DNA of 43,575 nt from Desulfobacteraceae bacterium (lineage in GTDB: Bacteria > Desulfobacterota > Desulfobacteria > Desulfobacterales > Desulfosalsimonadaceae): NCBI GenBank assembly GCA_011390415.1, contig JAABSL010000302.1, forward strand, positions 1-43,575. The letters are read 5' to 3'. Positions 15,838-24,037 of the stretch are shown here, in pieces (position 1 is the first letter of the stretch; every line of letters starts with the position of its first letter). Position numbers and translations under genes: made by a program. A model generated the notes under the pieces. That model was not told the DNA's origin. It ran no database searches and worked only from the letters and a program-made list of their open reading frames with translations.

Positions 15838-16641
15838 TTATGCCGATCTCTGCCCGTTGCGCCTGGCAAAGACCGCGGCTCCAAGGGCGCCGATAATCTG
15901 TGGATCCACCGGGAGCGCAGTGACGTCCATGTTAATTTTTTTTGAGAGAGACTTGATAAGTCCCTGGTTTTTGGCGCACCCGCCGGTGACGGTCACCAAA
16001 GGACGCATGCCGATGCGTTTGAGCAGCGAAAAACAGCGCTTGGAAACCGCCGTCTTGATACCGGCGGCAACATCCTCGGGCGGGTTTTTTTTGGCCAGCA
16101 GGCTGATGACTTCGCTTTCGGCGAATACGCTGCACTGGGCCGTAACCGGTATGATTTTTTTTGCATTTAAGGAAAGCAGGGAAAACTGGTCCAGGTCCAT
16201 CCGGAATATCCGGCTCATGGCCTCAAGAAATCGCCCGGTGCCGGCGGCGCACTTGTCGTTCATGGCAAACTCCAGAACCGATCCGTCATCGGCGATGGCA
16301 ATGGTTTTCACATCCTGGCCGCCGATATCCACGATGGTTTTGATATCGGGGTTGCAGAAAAAGGTGCCCATGGCATGGCAGCTGATCTCCGAGACGTTTT
16401 CATTGGCAAACGCCACTTCGTTGCGTCCGTAACCTGTGCCCACAATGCGGGCAAGGTTTTTGTAGCTTCCAAGGTCTGCGATCTGACCACACGCCTGCTC
16501 AAGGGCTTTTACCGAGGTTATTTCCGGATCAATCTCGCTCGGAACAATAGACGTGCTGACGATGGTGCCGTTTTCATCCAGAATAACGGCTTTGCCGGTG
16601 GTTGATCCCACATCACAGCCGCCAAAGTATTTTCGGGTCAT
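15838..16641 (-). CDS. BadF/BadG/HgdC-type ATPase, activator of the second dehydratase/reductase pair
   Basis: A 267-residue member of the acetate-kinase/HSP70 superfamily. It uses ATP to push one low-potential electron into a radical acyl-CoA dehydratase or reductase. Visible motifs: CDVGSTTGKAVI (phosphate 1), IVGTGYGRNEV, VDIGGQDVK (phosphate 2) and VTGGCAKN (adenosine). The dimer-bridging [4Fe-4S] cluster ligands are Cys in NDKCAAGTG and in TAQCSVFAESEV. It lies directly downstream of the 506- and 374-residue HgdA/HgdB-like subunits, so it is inferred to activate them. Confidence 0.93.
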   Translation of the reverse strand: MTRKYFGGCDVGSTTGKAVILDENGTIVSTSIVPSEIDPEITSVKALEQACGQIADLGSYKNLARIVGTGYGRNEVAFANENVSEISCHAMGTFFCNPDIKTIVDIGGQDVKTIAIADDGSVLEFAMNDKCAAGTGRFLEAMSRIFRMDLDQFSLLSLNAKKIIPVTAQCSVFAESEVISLLAKKNPPEDVAAGIKTAVSKRCFSLLKRIGMRPLVTVTGGCAKNQGLIKSLSKKINMDVTALPVDPQIIGALGAAVFARRNGQRSA

Positions 16642-16666
16642 TTCCTCTAATTCCTTTCAGATTCTT

Positions 16667-18187
16667 TTATTGTGCCGCAGGTGAGGCCTGTCGGGGTTTC
16701 ATGACGGTTTCCATAAAATCATCCACCTGCTTCATCATGCCTTCATGCGAAACGATTCGGGGGTCAAGCAGATCATAATCGAGGATCAGAAGAGGGATCT
16801 TCATTTCACGGCATTTTTCCCGGAGGATGCCGTTCATGGCCTGCCCGCCTTTACACCCCACATGGTTGGCGATCCAGACCATATCAAGATCGAACTGCTT
16901 GTAACATCGGAAAATATCGTCCAGGTAATTTTCGGCAGGCCCCCTTGTGTGACGCACCATGGGGCCGTCCATGATGATTTTCGACAGCCCTGTCAGCATG
17001 GTTTCGGGTGTGGATGTGTCAATGAGATTATGATGGTTGTAGCTCATGCTGTCCATGATGAGCGTGATGCCGTGAGCGCGTTCCATCCGGTTGAAAATAT
17101 CCGGGAATTGGGGAAAAGGCGGATTCCAGAGCACGGCCCGATATTTTTCGTTTTCCACGGCAGGGATTTTTGCGTCCAGATTCTTCTTCGCCAGTTCCAC
17201 CAGTCGCTCATAGTGCCTTATGCTCACCTTGTTTCCGGGAAACCAGTGAAAAAGAAACAGATGACTCAGCCAGATGGCCTCAGAGGCAAGGGGTGCGGGC
17301 GAAACCCGCATCATGTCCCACAGCTCGAGTTCCAACTCCATCATGCGGTTGCGTTTCTCGCAGATCTCCCGGAGTTTTTCCCAATCCATGCGGCCGGGCG
17401 TATGTTTTTCAAGAAATGCGATCATGCCCTTTAAGTCTTCCACAAAGAGTTTTTCCGCCCGTTCGTTGTGGAAATGATAGGGCACGTCCACGCGGTAGGT
17501 GGGGACATCAAATTGTTTTTCGATGTAGGTATAGGATGCCATGCCTGCGTCACAGGGCATATTGGAACTGACCATGGCGCATCCCCTGGGCTGCTGGTTC
17601 TTGATAACCATGCCGACGGCGGACTTGACAAAGCTGCAGGAGTCCGGGTTCATTCCGGCGTTCTCCGCTTCGTCGATGAAACCCAGGCATGCCTCGGAAT
17701 TTAAAAACGGCAGCAGGATGCCCATGCCCTCCACAAGCCATACATTCAGGCCCATGGCCATGGCGATCTCGGGCGGGACCAGATCCTCATTAATGAGCAA
17801 GCGTTCCGGCTGATAAATGACTTCTTCCAGTTTTTCCACCAGCAAAACGGCGATGGCATGGATCACAAGGGCGGTGGACTCGAGATAGGCCCCTTTGCGA
17901 CCTTTTGTGAGCCGTCGCAGCAGTTTTGTTGCGTTGAGAAACCACAGTATCCAGGGATATTGAATAAATAAACGGATAACGGCGATGGGTCCTTTTTTAA
18001 AAAGCATCCTGATGACGAGCTTGAAGATGTTGCCCCAGATGAACGCCCAGTATTTTGTGTAGATGAAGGCGTCATTAATGCTTTTTGTTTCAAAAAAATA
18101 TCCGATTAAGGAGTAATGAAAAAAGTCCTTTGCCAGACCCGGCAACCTCTCGCCAAAATGTCTTGCGTTTGCGAATGCATCTTTCAT
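16667..18187 (-). CDS. 2-hydroxyacyl-CoA dehydratase / benzoyl-CoA reductase-type subunit (HgdA/BcrB-like), second set
   Basis: A 506-residue 2-hydroxyglutaryl-CoA dehydratase D-component homologue. Cys184, Cys203 and Cys212 (in DSCSFVKSAVG, RGCAMVSSNMPCDAG) and a later Cys in ANHVGCKGG are candidate ligands of the active-site [4Fe-4S] cluster. It is longer than the usual ~430-480 residues because of an N-terminal stretch of ~100 residues with hydrophobic segments (about 41-85, including FIYTKYWAFIWGNIFKLVI) that could lie on or in the membrane. It pairs with the 374-residue subunit immediately upstream and with the BadF ATPase immediately downstream. The reaction, dehydration or ring/enoyl reduction, cannot be settled by eye. 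Confidence 0.88.
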   Translation of the reverse strand: MKDAFANARHFGERLPGLAKDFFHYSLIGYFFETKSINDAFIYTKYWAFIWGNIFKLVIRMLFKKGPIAVIRLFIQYPWILWFLNATKLLRRLTKGRKGAYLESTALVIHAIAVLLVEKLEEVIYQPERLLINEDLVPPEIAMAMGLNVWLVEGMGILLPFLNSEACLGFIDEAENAGMNPDSCSFVKSAVGMVIKNQQPRGCAMVSSNMPCDAGMASYTYIEKQFDVPTYRVDVPYHFHNERAEKLFVEDLKGMIAFLEKHTPGRMDWEKLREICEKRNRMMELELELWDMMRVSPAPLASEAIWLSHLFLFHWFPGNKVSIRHYERLVELAKKNLDAKIPAVENEKYRAVLWNPPFPQFPDIFNRMERAHGITLIMDSMSYNHHNLIDTSTPETMLTGLSKIIMDGPMVRHTRGPAENYLDDIFRCYKQFDLDMVWIANHVGCKGGQAMNGILREKCREMKIPLLILDYDLLDPRIVSHEGMMKQVDDFMETVMKPRQASPAAQ

Positions 18188-18214
18188 TGTTGTTTCAATC
18201 CTCCTGCCTGCACA

Positions 18215-19339
18215 TTACTTGCCCATACTTTCGATGAACGCCTGAACCCGTGTCCGCAACTGGCCTTCCCCGCCCAAACTGTATTCCCGTTCCAGTTTCA
18301 GCACCGGAATTCCTTCTTTCCGGAGTGCATCCACCAGGGGCATGGAGTCCACGCCCCAGAGGTCGCAGAATTTGATGATTTCAATGACAACACCGTCCAC
18401 CTGGTATTCTTTTACCGTGTCGATGATTGTTTTCAGCCGCCGGTCAAAGTCCTCCATCATTCTCGGGCAAAGTGTTTTTTTGAAGGTATGCTCGGCAAGG
18501 GTTTTGATGGGATCACCGTTCTTTTTCGTCTCTATTTCTATGGGCGTAAATCCGGGAATCGATCCGGTACAGAAAAGGTCTGCCACCACCAGGCCACCCT
18601 GGGACTCGATGACCCTGATAAAATCAGGATCATGAAGATGTGACCCGACCACCATGAGCCGTGCGCGGAAATCGCCAACAGCCGCCCGCTGCTCAATCTC
18701 TTTGCGGAAATCGAGAACTTTTGGAAGAATCAGGTTTTTGGGTGAAGCCAAAGATGCCATGATCAACTTGTGAAATTCGGTTCCGGTAATGAGCGGGACT
18801 GCTCTTTTTCGCAGGTCGCCAATGGATTGGATGACTTCTGCGAAGGTGTTCCATTCGGCAATTGCCTTATTAAGGGCCGCATCAGACATATCCACGCCGA
18901 AATGATCCGAAAGCCTGGCCGCAAGCATCCGGAGTTCCTCTGCCTGCCAGGCAATAGTGGCTTCGGTCACTTTGCGGGGCACGTCAAGGACATGACTGAA
19001 TGCAGGCTTTTGGAGATATTCCAGGTTGTCAATAAGTCGCTGCATATGATTGCAGGAGGGCACAAACACCCATCCCTGTATCAGATCGAACCGGTCATCT
19101 ATGGCAAACTCCAGGAGACTGCGCGCATAGGTGCAGATAAAGTTGGAAAGATAGATATCAGCAATTTCAGTGCCGGCGATACCGGGGGCATGCAGGCGCA
19201 CCGGAAAAAGTTTGTCCGTCATAAGAAAGGCTTCCGGCACGAATGAACAGGAATATCCGATGGGTATGCGCCCGTCGGACACCGCCTGTTCCACCAGTTC
19301 ATTCTGCGGGCTTTCCAGAAGTTCCTGGAATATGTTCAT
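18215..19339 (-). CDS. 2-hydroxyacyl-CoA dehydratase / benzoyl-CoA reductase-type subunit (HgdB/BcrC-like), second set
   Basis: A 374-residue subunit with the standard Cys landmarks of the family: IGYSCSFVPEAF near residue 28, ICTYARSLLEF, VPSCNHMQR, and the C-terminal half with CPRMMEDF and IIKFCDLWGV. These give three cluster ligands plus structural Cys. The ribosome site is GGGAGACAAGA before ATG. It is encoded 27 bases before the 506-residue partner, and 35 bases after the CooC-type ATPase gene, so the ACS-like/CooC pair and this set are in the same transcript. Confidence 0.9.
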   Translation of the reverse strand: MNIFQELLESPQNELVEQAVSDGRIPIGYSCSFVPEAFLMTDKLFPVRLHAPGIAGTEIADIYLSNFICTYARSLLEFAIDDRFDLIQGWVFVPSCNHMQRLIDNLEYLQKPAFSHVLDVPRKVTEATIAWQAEELRMLAARLSDHFGVDMSDAALNKAIAEWNTFAEVIQSIGDLRKRAVPLITGTEFHKLIMASLASPKNLILPKVLDFRKEIEQRAAVGDFRARLMVVGSHLHDPDFIRVIESQGGLVVADLFCTGSIPGFTPIEIETKKNGDPIKTLAEHTFKKTLCPRMMEDFDRRLKTIIDTVKEYQVDGVVIEIIKFCDLWGVDSMPLVDALRKEGIPVLKLEREYSLGGEGQLRTRVQAFIESMGK

Positions 19340-19374
19340 TCTTGTCTCCCTTTTTTTTGATATGCTTTAACCGG

Positions 19375-20151
19375 TTAATGGGAAATACCCATTGCCCGCA
19401 AACAGTTTTCCACCGCAGCGACGGCCGGCGAATCGTCAATTTCCAGAATACTTCTTCCCTCAATGTCAAACGACCGGATGGTGTCATCTTCGGGAATCCA
19501 TCCCAGGCAATTCAGTTCCGGCGGGATTAACAGTTTTTCTCTTTCTTCCGGACCTCTCAGGCGGTTTAAAATCAGGCCCGCCTTTTCATAGTCAATGGCG
19601 GAATCAGATACTTCCTTAATGGTCCGCACCACATTGATCCCCTTGCGCGATGCATCGGACACCAGTATCAGGTGGGTGACTTTTTCCATGACCCGCCGGT
19701 TCACCTGTTCAATGCCGGCTTCGCCGTCGATGACAACATAATCAAAATTTTCGCTCATTCCCGCGATCAGGTCTTTTAAAATGTGATTGACCTGGCAGTA
19801 GCATCCTTCTTTTTCCGGCCGTCCGATGGCGAGAAACGCGATGTTCTTGTGCTCTTCCAGAGCGGAAAACATTTCATAATCCAGCATGGAAAGCATCTGG
19901 GCTTTATCGGTTGAGTGTCCGGATTCCACCCGCCGGATCAGTTCATTGCGGATGTCGTCCACGGTTTTTGAAACATCAATGCCCAGGGCGGTGGATAAAC
20001 CGACAGCCGGATCGGCGTCAATGGCCAGCACTTTGGTGTCCGGGTTGGATGACAGGATTTTGACAATGGTGGCGGAAAGCGATGTTTTGCCGACCCCGCC
20101 TTTGCCGCACATGGCAAGAACTGCTGTTTTTCCGTTTTTCGAATCAGGCAT
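19375..20151 (-). CDS. CooC-type (MinD/ParA superfamily) metal-insertion ATPase
   Basis: A 258-residue P-loop ATPase with the deviant Walker A motif GKGGVGKTS (16-24), the switch region in AIDADPAVGL and a Walker-B-like DYVVIDGEAG. It carries the C-x-C pair of CooC, Cys117 and Cys119 in GCYCQVN, where CooC dimers bind nickel or zinc. CooC and AcsF mature CO dehydrogenase and acetyl-CoA synthase. The gene overlaps the ACS-beta-like gene by 8 bases, so it most likely inserts a metal into that protein or a partner in this cluster. No CODH catalytic subunit is encoded in the window. Confidence 0.88.
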   Translation of the reverse strand: MPDSKNGKTAVLAMCGKGGVGKTSLSATIVKILSSNPDTKVLAIDADPAVGLSTALGIDVSKTVDDIRNELIRRVESGHSTDKAQMLSMLDYEMFSALEEHKNIAFLAIGRPEKEGCYCQVNHILKDLIAGMSENFDYVVIDGEAGIEQVNRRVMEKVTHLILVSDASRKGINVVRTIKEVSDSAIDYEKAGLILNRLRGPEEREKLLIPPELNCLGWIPEDDTIRSFDIEGRSILEIDDSPAVAAVENCLRAMGISH

Positions 20152-20887
20152 TGTCTGCAGTCTCCCTGGATTTTAATGAGTCTCTCATGGATCTGAGTTC
20201 TTCCACATCGCCGCAGACATCGTTATATTCGCAGGTGTCGCAGTCAAAGGACATTTCTTCCGCCATTTTATTCATGGCACTGATCAAATGGCCGACACTG
20301 TTTGAAACGGCCTGCATTTCAAGGACATCTTCTTTACTTGAGGTAATGAAAATGGTTTCCACAGACCGGACATAGGGCATTTTCGAAAACTGATCAATTA
20401 ATGCGCCGCCGAGATGCTGAAAGGAAAAACCGTTGCTGACAGCTTCTTTACTGACCCGGCTCCATTCTCTTTGCTGCTGGGAAACCCCGCGCATCATATA
20501 GCCTTTCAGATGAATGTCGTAGCGCAATAATTCCATTTCCCGGTACCGGTCATAGGTATTCTCTTCATTAAAATCAGCAGCATCAACGATGACAATTTTG
20601 CCGAAAGAAACCTGTTTGCCCTGAAGTTGAGGTAAATCCTGGCCCACAACAGTAATCCGGCCGTTTTTGATTTCTGCCGGATCATTCACCCACATCAAAA
20701 ATGAGGTGGACCCGTCTTTGGGGTTGCCAAGCTCAACTGCCGTATCCTGACCCAGCACCAGGTTTCTGTCTTTTTCAGAGGGCCAGTCGCATCCGTCGGC
20801 GTTTGAAAACTCTGAAACACAACCCTGGCTTTTTTTCTGGTCAAGGAATGTCCTGATTTCAGAATATTGTTTGTCAAAAAGTCCCAT
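20144..20887 (-). CDS. acetyl-CoA synthase beta-subunit-like domain protein (CdhC/AcsB-like), short
   Basis: A 247-residue protein that resembles the middle part of CdhC/AcsB: NGRITVVGQDLPQLQGKQVSF matches the I-E-V-V-G-P-D-I segment of that family, followed by a region with MRGVSQQQREWSRVSKEAV, matching the M-H-L-N-Q-R-D-D-V-W-I-R-I-S-K segment, and ETIFITSSKEDV. Full ACS subunits continue into a nickel A-cluster domain; this protein instead ends ~30 residues after a compact Cys motif, C216-x2-C219-x5-C225 (CDTCEYNDVC). Two further Cys lie at 23 and 33. It may bind a metal site in that tail or simply bind an acyl-CoA or corrinoid partner. It is coupled to the CooC-type ATPase. The match is from memory of the family; role unknown. 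Confidence 0.72.
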   Translation of the reverse strand: MGLFDKQYSEIRTFLDQKKSQGCVSEFSNADGCDWPSEKDRNLVLGQDTAVELGNPKDGSTSFLMWVNDPAEIKNGRITVVGQDLPQLQGKQVSFGKIVIVDAADFNEENTYDRYREMELLRYDIHLKGYMMRGVSQQQREWSRVSKEAVSNGFSFQHLGGALIDQFSKMPYVRSVETIFITSSKEDVLEMQAVSNSVGHLISAMNKMAEEMSFDCDTCEYNDVCGDVEELRSMRDSLKSRETADNA

Positions 20888-20931
20888 GAGGAATGTTTGT
20901 TCTTTTTAAATTTTTTAAATGATATGGGCGA

Positions 20932-21004
20932 GCAGGTCGGGTTTCTTATTCGACACCAAAATTGTCAGATTCCATGAAATTGTCGGGAAAGAATCCCGAC
21001 CTGC
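20932..21004. repeat. intergenic inverted repeat (REP-like hairpin)
   Basis: GCAGGTCGGGTTTCTT (20932-20947) is inverted at 20989-21004 with one mismatch. The right arm itself contains GTCGGGA-AAGAA-TCCCGAC, a 7-bp hairpin. It fills most of the 151-base gap between the Cys-rich ferredoxin gene and the ACS-like gene. It is probably a dispersed palindromic element, possibly attenuating or stabilising the transcript. Confidence 0.65.
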
Positions 21005-21038
21005 AATGGGTAGGCCCGGTTTCCTGCCCCGCCATTGG

Positions 21039-22232
21039 CTATAATCCGATGACCTTTTGCCCCGTATGCAGCGCCCTTTGCATCTTGCCTTTTTTCTGCT
21101 TCATGATTTCTTCGTAAAGTGTATCCATGTCCCTGGGAGGGGCAATCTGGATTCTTTTTTTGGCTAAAGTCAGCGCGCCGGATTTGCAGGATGCCACACA
21201 CACACCGCAGCCAATGCACCGGTTCAGATCAATGCCTGTTGCGTTCACTCTTTTACCATCTTCTGCCTGCTGCATATGTATGGCTTCTGTTTTGCACTTC
21301 TTTCCGCATTTTCCGCACCCTGTGCATTTATCTGCCTCTAATACAGCATGGTAATTATTGTTAACAAATTCTGAGGGTTTTGCCAGCAGGCTGATCCCTT
21401 CAAGACACGCACAGCAGCATCCGCAGCAGCTGCAGACAAATTGCGCCTCCTGACTGTTTGACGGCATCAACACCAGGCCGTCTTTTTCATTTTGTGCCAG
21501 AATCTCAAAGGCTTCTTCTTTTTCGATGGCGCGGCCAAAGCCGTTGCGTGAATACATATCAGCAAAGTCGGCAAAACCGATACAGACTTCCCTTCTGTCT
21601 GTTTCTTCGCAGTGCCGTCCGATGGAATCTTTGCCTTTTCGGCAGACACATTCGGCCAGGCTGATCCGGCCATCGTTTTGAAGCACCAGTTCCCGGACTT
21701 CATCATAGGTGGCAATGTTTAATGCCGGAGTGACACTTTTTTCCACAGGTATTACCCGCATCTGGGGCAGGGCCGTGGAAAGAAACTCCATGGCAAATGA
21801 CTGGTACATGTATTTGCGGGCATCCATATAGAAATTGGCAGTCATTGTGGGCACTTTCATTTCAAAGATGCCCACGGCAAATGTATGCAGGGCATACTGT
21901 TTTTTCCCATTCACCATTTTTACAAAAATGGCGCCGTGTTTTTCCATGTTGTCGAGCATATCCTGCACAGCTGTCTCGGAATAACCGGTTCCGTTACCAT
22001 TTACTTTGCTGTAAATGTTTTCAAAGGACTGAAATTTATAATCCAGGTGAAGGGCCAGCGATGCTTCGTTGACCGTAAATACTTCCCTTAATATCCGTCG
22101 CTCCACACCGGACGCGGTCGCAGGAAATCCCACAGGTTGCGCGTCTAAATGCTTTTGCAGCTTTTTGTATACTTTATGGGAGTCGGCAAAAATTTTCATG
22201 CCGTCTTTTAGCTTGCTTTTCAGTTGCTTCAT
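21039..22232 (-). CDS. Cys-rich multi-cluster 4Fe-4S protein
   Basis: A 397-residue protein with an N-terminal winged-helix-like region (about 40-110), a middle region with Cys195, 197, 208 and 217 (ECVCRKGKDSIGRHCEE), an unusual CSCCGCCCAC run (Cys267-276, seven Cys in ten residues), and a C-terminal dicluster ferredoxin (Cys303/306/309/313 and 339/342/345/349). It could carry three or more iron-sulfur clusters. It is encoded just downstream of the BadF-type ATPases and upstream of the ACS-like gene. Its place in the operon suggests it delivers electrons to the activators. Proteins of this layout are common near 2-hydroxyacyl-CoA dehydratase genes in sulfate reducers (recalled), but their function is not established. 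Confidence 0.82.
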   Translation of the reverse strand: MKQLKSKLKDGMKIFADSHKVYKKLQKHLDAQPVGFPATASGVERRILREVFTVNEASLALHLDYKFQSFENIYSKVNGNGTGYSETAVQDMLDNMEKHGAIFVKMVNGKKQYALHTFAVGIFEMKVPTMTANFYMDARKYMYQSFAMEFLSTALPQMRVIPVEKSVTPALNIATYDEVRELVLQNDGRISLAECVCRKGKDSIGRHCEETDRREVCIGFADFADMYSRNGFGRAIEKEEAFEILAQNEKDGLVLMPSNSQEAQFVCSCCGCCCACLEGISLLAKPSEFVNNNYHAVLEADKCTGCGKCGKKCKTEAIHMQQAEDGKRVNATGIDLNRCIGCGVCVASCKSGALTLAKKRIQIAPPRDMDTLYEEIMKQKKGKMQRALHTGQKVIGL

Positions 22233-22294
22233 CAGTGGATTTCCTTCTCTTCAGCTTATTTTAGACTCTTAAAACCGGAGTCGCTGTTTTCTTC

Positions 22295-23092
22295 TTACCC
22301 CGCTTTTTTCATTTCCCTGGCCTTTTCCTCAGCATACAGGGCGGCACCCAAAGCGCCCATGATCTGAGGGTCAACGCCATTTAATGCTTTTATTTCCAAA
22401 CCCAGAGCTTCGGAAAGGGCATTGAACACGCCGGAGTTTTTCGCCACGCCGCCGGTCATCACCACATCGGTTTTCACATCTATGCTTCTGGCCAAAGAGG
22501 CTACCCGCTTAGCCAGGGAATGGTGCAGCGCATTCAGGATGTCCGCGGTTTCCTTGCCCTCATTGACCAGCGAAACCACCTCGGTTTCGGCAAAAATGAC
22601 GCACTGGTTGGAAATAGACAGTTTTTCCGTTGATTGGGCGGAAAGGGAGCCCAGTTCTTCAAGCGGCACCTCCAGCGCTTCGGCCATGACCTCGAGAAAT
22701 CTGCCGGTTCCGGACGCGCACTTGTCGTTATAGATGTAGCGGGCCACATTGCCGTTATCGTCCATGCGGGTGGCCTTGGCATCCTGGCCGCCGATGTCAA
22801 TGATCATCCGCACTGAGGGCATGGTCTGCCAGGCACCCTTGGCATGGCAGGAAATTTCAGATTCCACATCGTCGACAAAGGGAATCTGTTCCCGGCCGTA
22901 ACCGGTTCCCACCACGTATCCGATATCATCCATCGTCAGTCCGGCTTTGTCTAAAGCCATCTGCATGACTTCTGTCGCTGATTCGGACGGTCTTGTCCTG
23001 GCCCGCATGACCGCATCAGATAATACTTTACCGTTTTCCATAATTACGGCTTTGGCGGTCAGGGAGCCGATGTCGCAGCCTGCTACTATCAT
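22295..23092 (-). CDS. BadF/HgdC-type ATPase (second activator of the first set)
   Basis: A 265-residue ATP-dependent activator. Motifs: GCDIGSLTAKAVIM, VVGTGYGREQI, IDIGGQDAKA, MTGGVAKNSGVF. The cluster-bridging Cys are in NDKCASGTG and SNQCVIFAETEV. The ATG at 23092 has GAGGAGAATAACA in front and is preferred to a TTG six codons upstream. It follows the paralogue at 23252-24037, with a palindromic repeat between them. Two adjacent small ATPases recall the BcrA/BcrD heterodimer of class I benzoyl-CoA reductase, although BcrA itself is longer. Confidence 0.92.
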   Translation of the reverse strand: MIVAGCDIGSLTAKAVIMENGKVLSDAVMRARTRPSESATEVMQMALDKAGLTMDDIGYVVGTGYGREQIPFVDDVESEISCHAKGAWQTMPSVRMIIDIGGQDAKATRMDDNGNVARYIYNDKCASGTGRFLEVMAEALEVPLEELGSLSAQSTEKLSISNQCVIFAETEVVSLVNEGKETADILNALHHSLAKRVASLARSIDVKTDVVMTGGVAKNSGVFNALSEALGLEIKALNGVDPQIMGALGAALYAEEKAREMKKAG

Positions 23093-23110
23093 TGTTATTC
23101 TCCTCTTCAA

Positions 23111-23251
23111 ATAGTCCTAAGACAAGAGTCTTGATCCGTCGATGGCAAATTAAAAAGCTCCAAGTTCAAGGCGTGCAAATCTCGAAGAATGAGGCGTACT
23201 TTTTGTACGTTGAATGATGAGAGATGCAGCACAACGCAGAAAGTGAGTTTT
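23111..23251. repeat. intergenic palindromic element between paralogous ATPase genes
   Basis: The centre is a hairpin CGTAC-TTTTT-GTACG (23195-23209, five T in the loop), flanked by an outer inverted pair ATCTC (23179-23183) and GAGAT (23221-23225), and by near-mirrored GAAGAATGAG and GAATGATGAG. The block ends GAGTTTTTTAAGAAGCC. I recall very similar blocks between genes in other deltaproteobacterial genomes, so this is probably a dispersed repeat rather than an operon-specific regulator. Confidence 0.6.
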
Positions 23252-24037
23252 TTAAGAAGCCATTTTTTCCATCGATAAAAGCGCCGCCCCTATGGCCCCC
23301 GCAATCTGGGGGTCGGCTTTTCGGGCCCGTTTAATCCGTTTGCCGATCAGTTTTTCCAGGGTCGACACCACCCCGATATTTTTGGCCACCCCGCCGGTCA
23401 TCAAAATATCGCCTTCCGGCTTGAGCGCGTTTACCAGGATGGCCACCCGCCCGGCCATGGCGGTATTAATGCCTGCGCCGATATCTTCAATGGGGACCCC
23501 GGAATTGATGTATTTAATGACATCCGCCTGGGCCCAGACCGTGCAGGTGGAAGCCAGCGTTATCGGATCTTTGGCTTTGGCGGAAAGTTTGCCCAGTTCA
23601 TCAATGTCTACATTTAAAACCTTTGCCATGACTTCTAAAAAACGTCCGGTCCCGGAAGCGCATTTATCATTGGTGGAAAACCGGCCGATATTTCCATCCT
23701 TGTCAATTCTCATGGTTTTGCAGTCCTGGCCGCCGATATCGATCACGGTTTCAGCCGTCGGCATCATCCAGCGGGCTCCTTTTCCGTGACATTTGATTTC
23801 TGAAACCAACTCATCGACAAACTCGATTTTTTCCCGACCGTAACCGGTGCCGATACAGTATTTGATGTCTTCTCTGGAGATGCCGGCATCCGCAAGCGCC
23901 CCTGCCAGGGCGGCATCCGCCGAATCCTTGGGCCGCGGTTTTGATTTAATGATATGACTGCCGATAATTTTTCCGTTTTTCATGATGACGGCTTTTGAGG
24001 TGAGGGAACCGACATCAAATCCTGCAACGATATTCAT
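23252..24037 (-). CDS. BadF/HgdC-type ATPase (first activator of the first set)
   Basis: A 261-residue activator with FDVGSLTSKAVIM, IGTGYGREKIEF, IDIGGQDCKTM and MTGGVAKNIGV. Cluster Cys lie in NDKCASGTGRF and ASTCTVWAQADV. The ATG at 24037 is chosen because AGGGGG precedes it and because it overlaps the upstream gene's stop by 4 bases (ATGA). That coupling ties it to the 466-residue HgdA/BcrB-like subunit, which it should energise. Confidence 0.93.
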   Translation of the reverse strand: MNIVAGFDVGSLTSKAVIMKNGKIIGSHIIKSKPRPKDSADAALAGALADAGISREDIKYCIGTGYGREKIEFVDELVSEIKCHGKGARWMMPTAETVIDIGGQDCKTMRIDKDGNIGRFSTNDKCASGTGRFLEVMAKVLNVDIDELGKLSAKAKDPITLASTCTVWAQADVIKYINSGVPIEDIGAGINTAMAGRVAILVNALKPEGDILMTGGVAKNIGVVSTLEKLIGKRIKRARKADPQIAGAIGAALLSMEKMAS

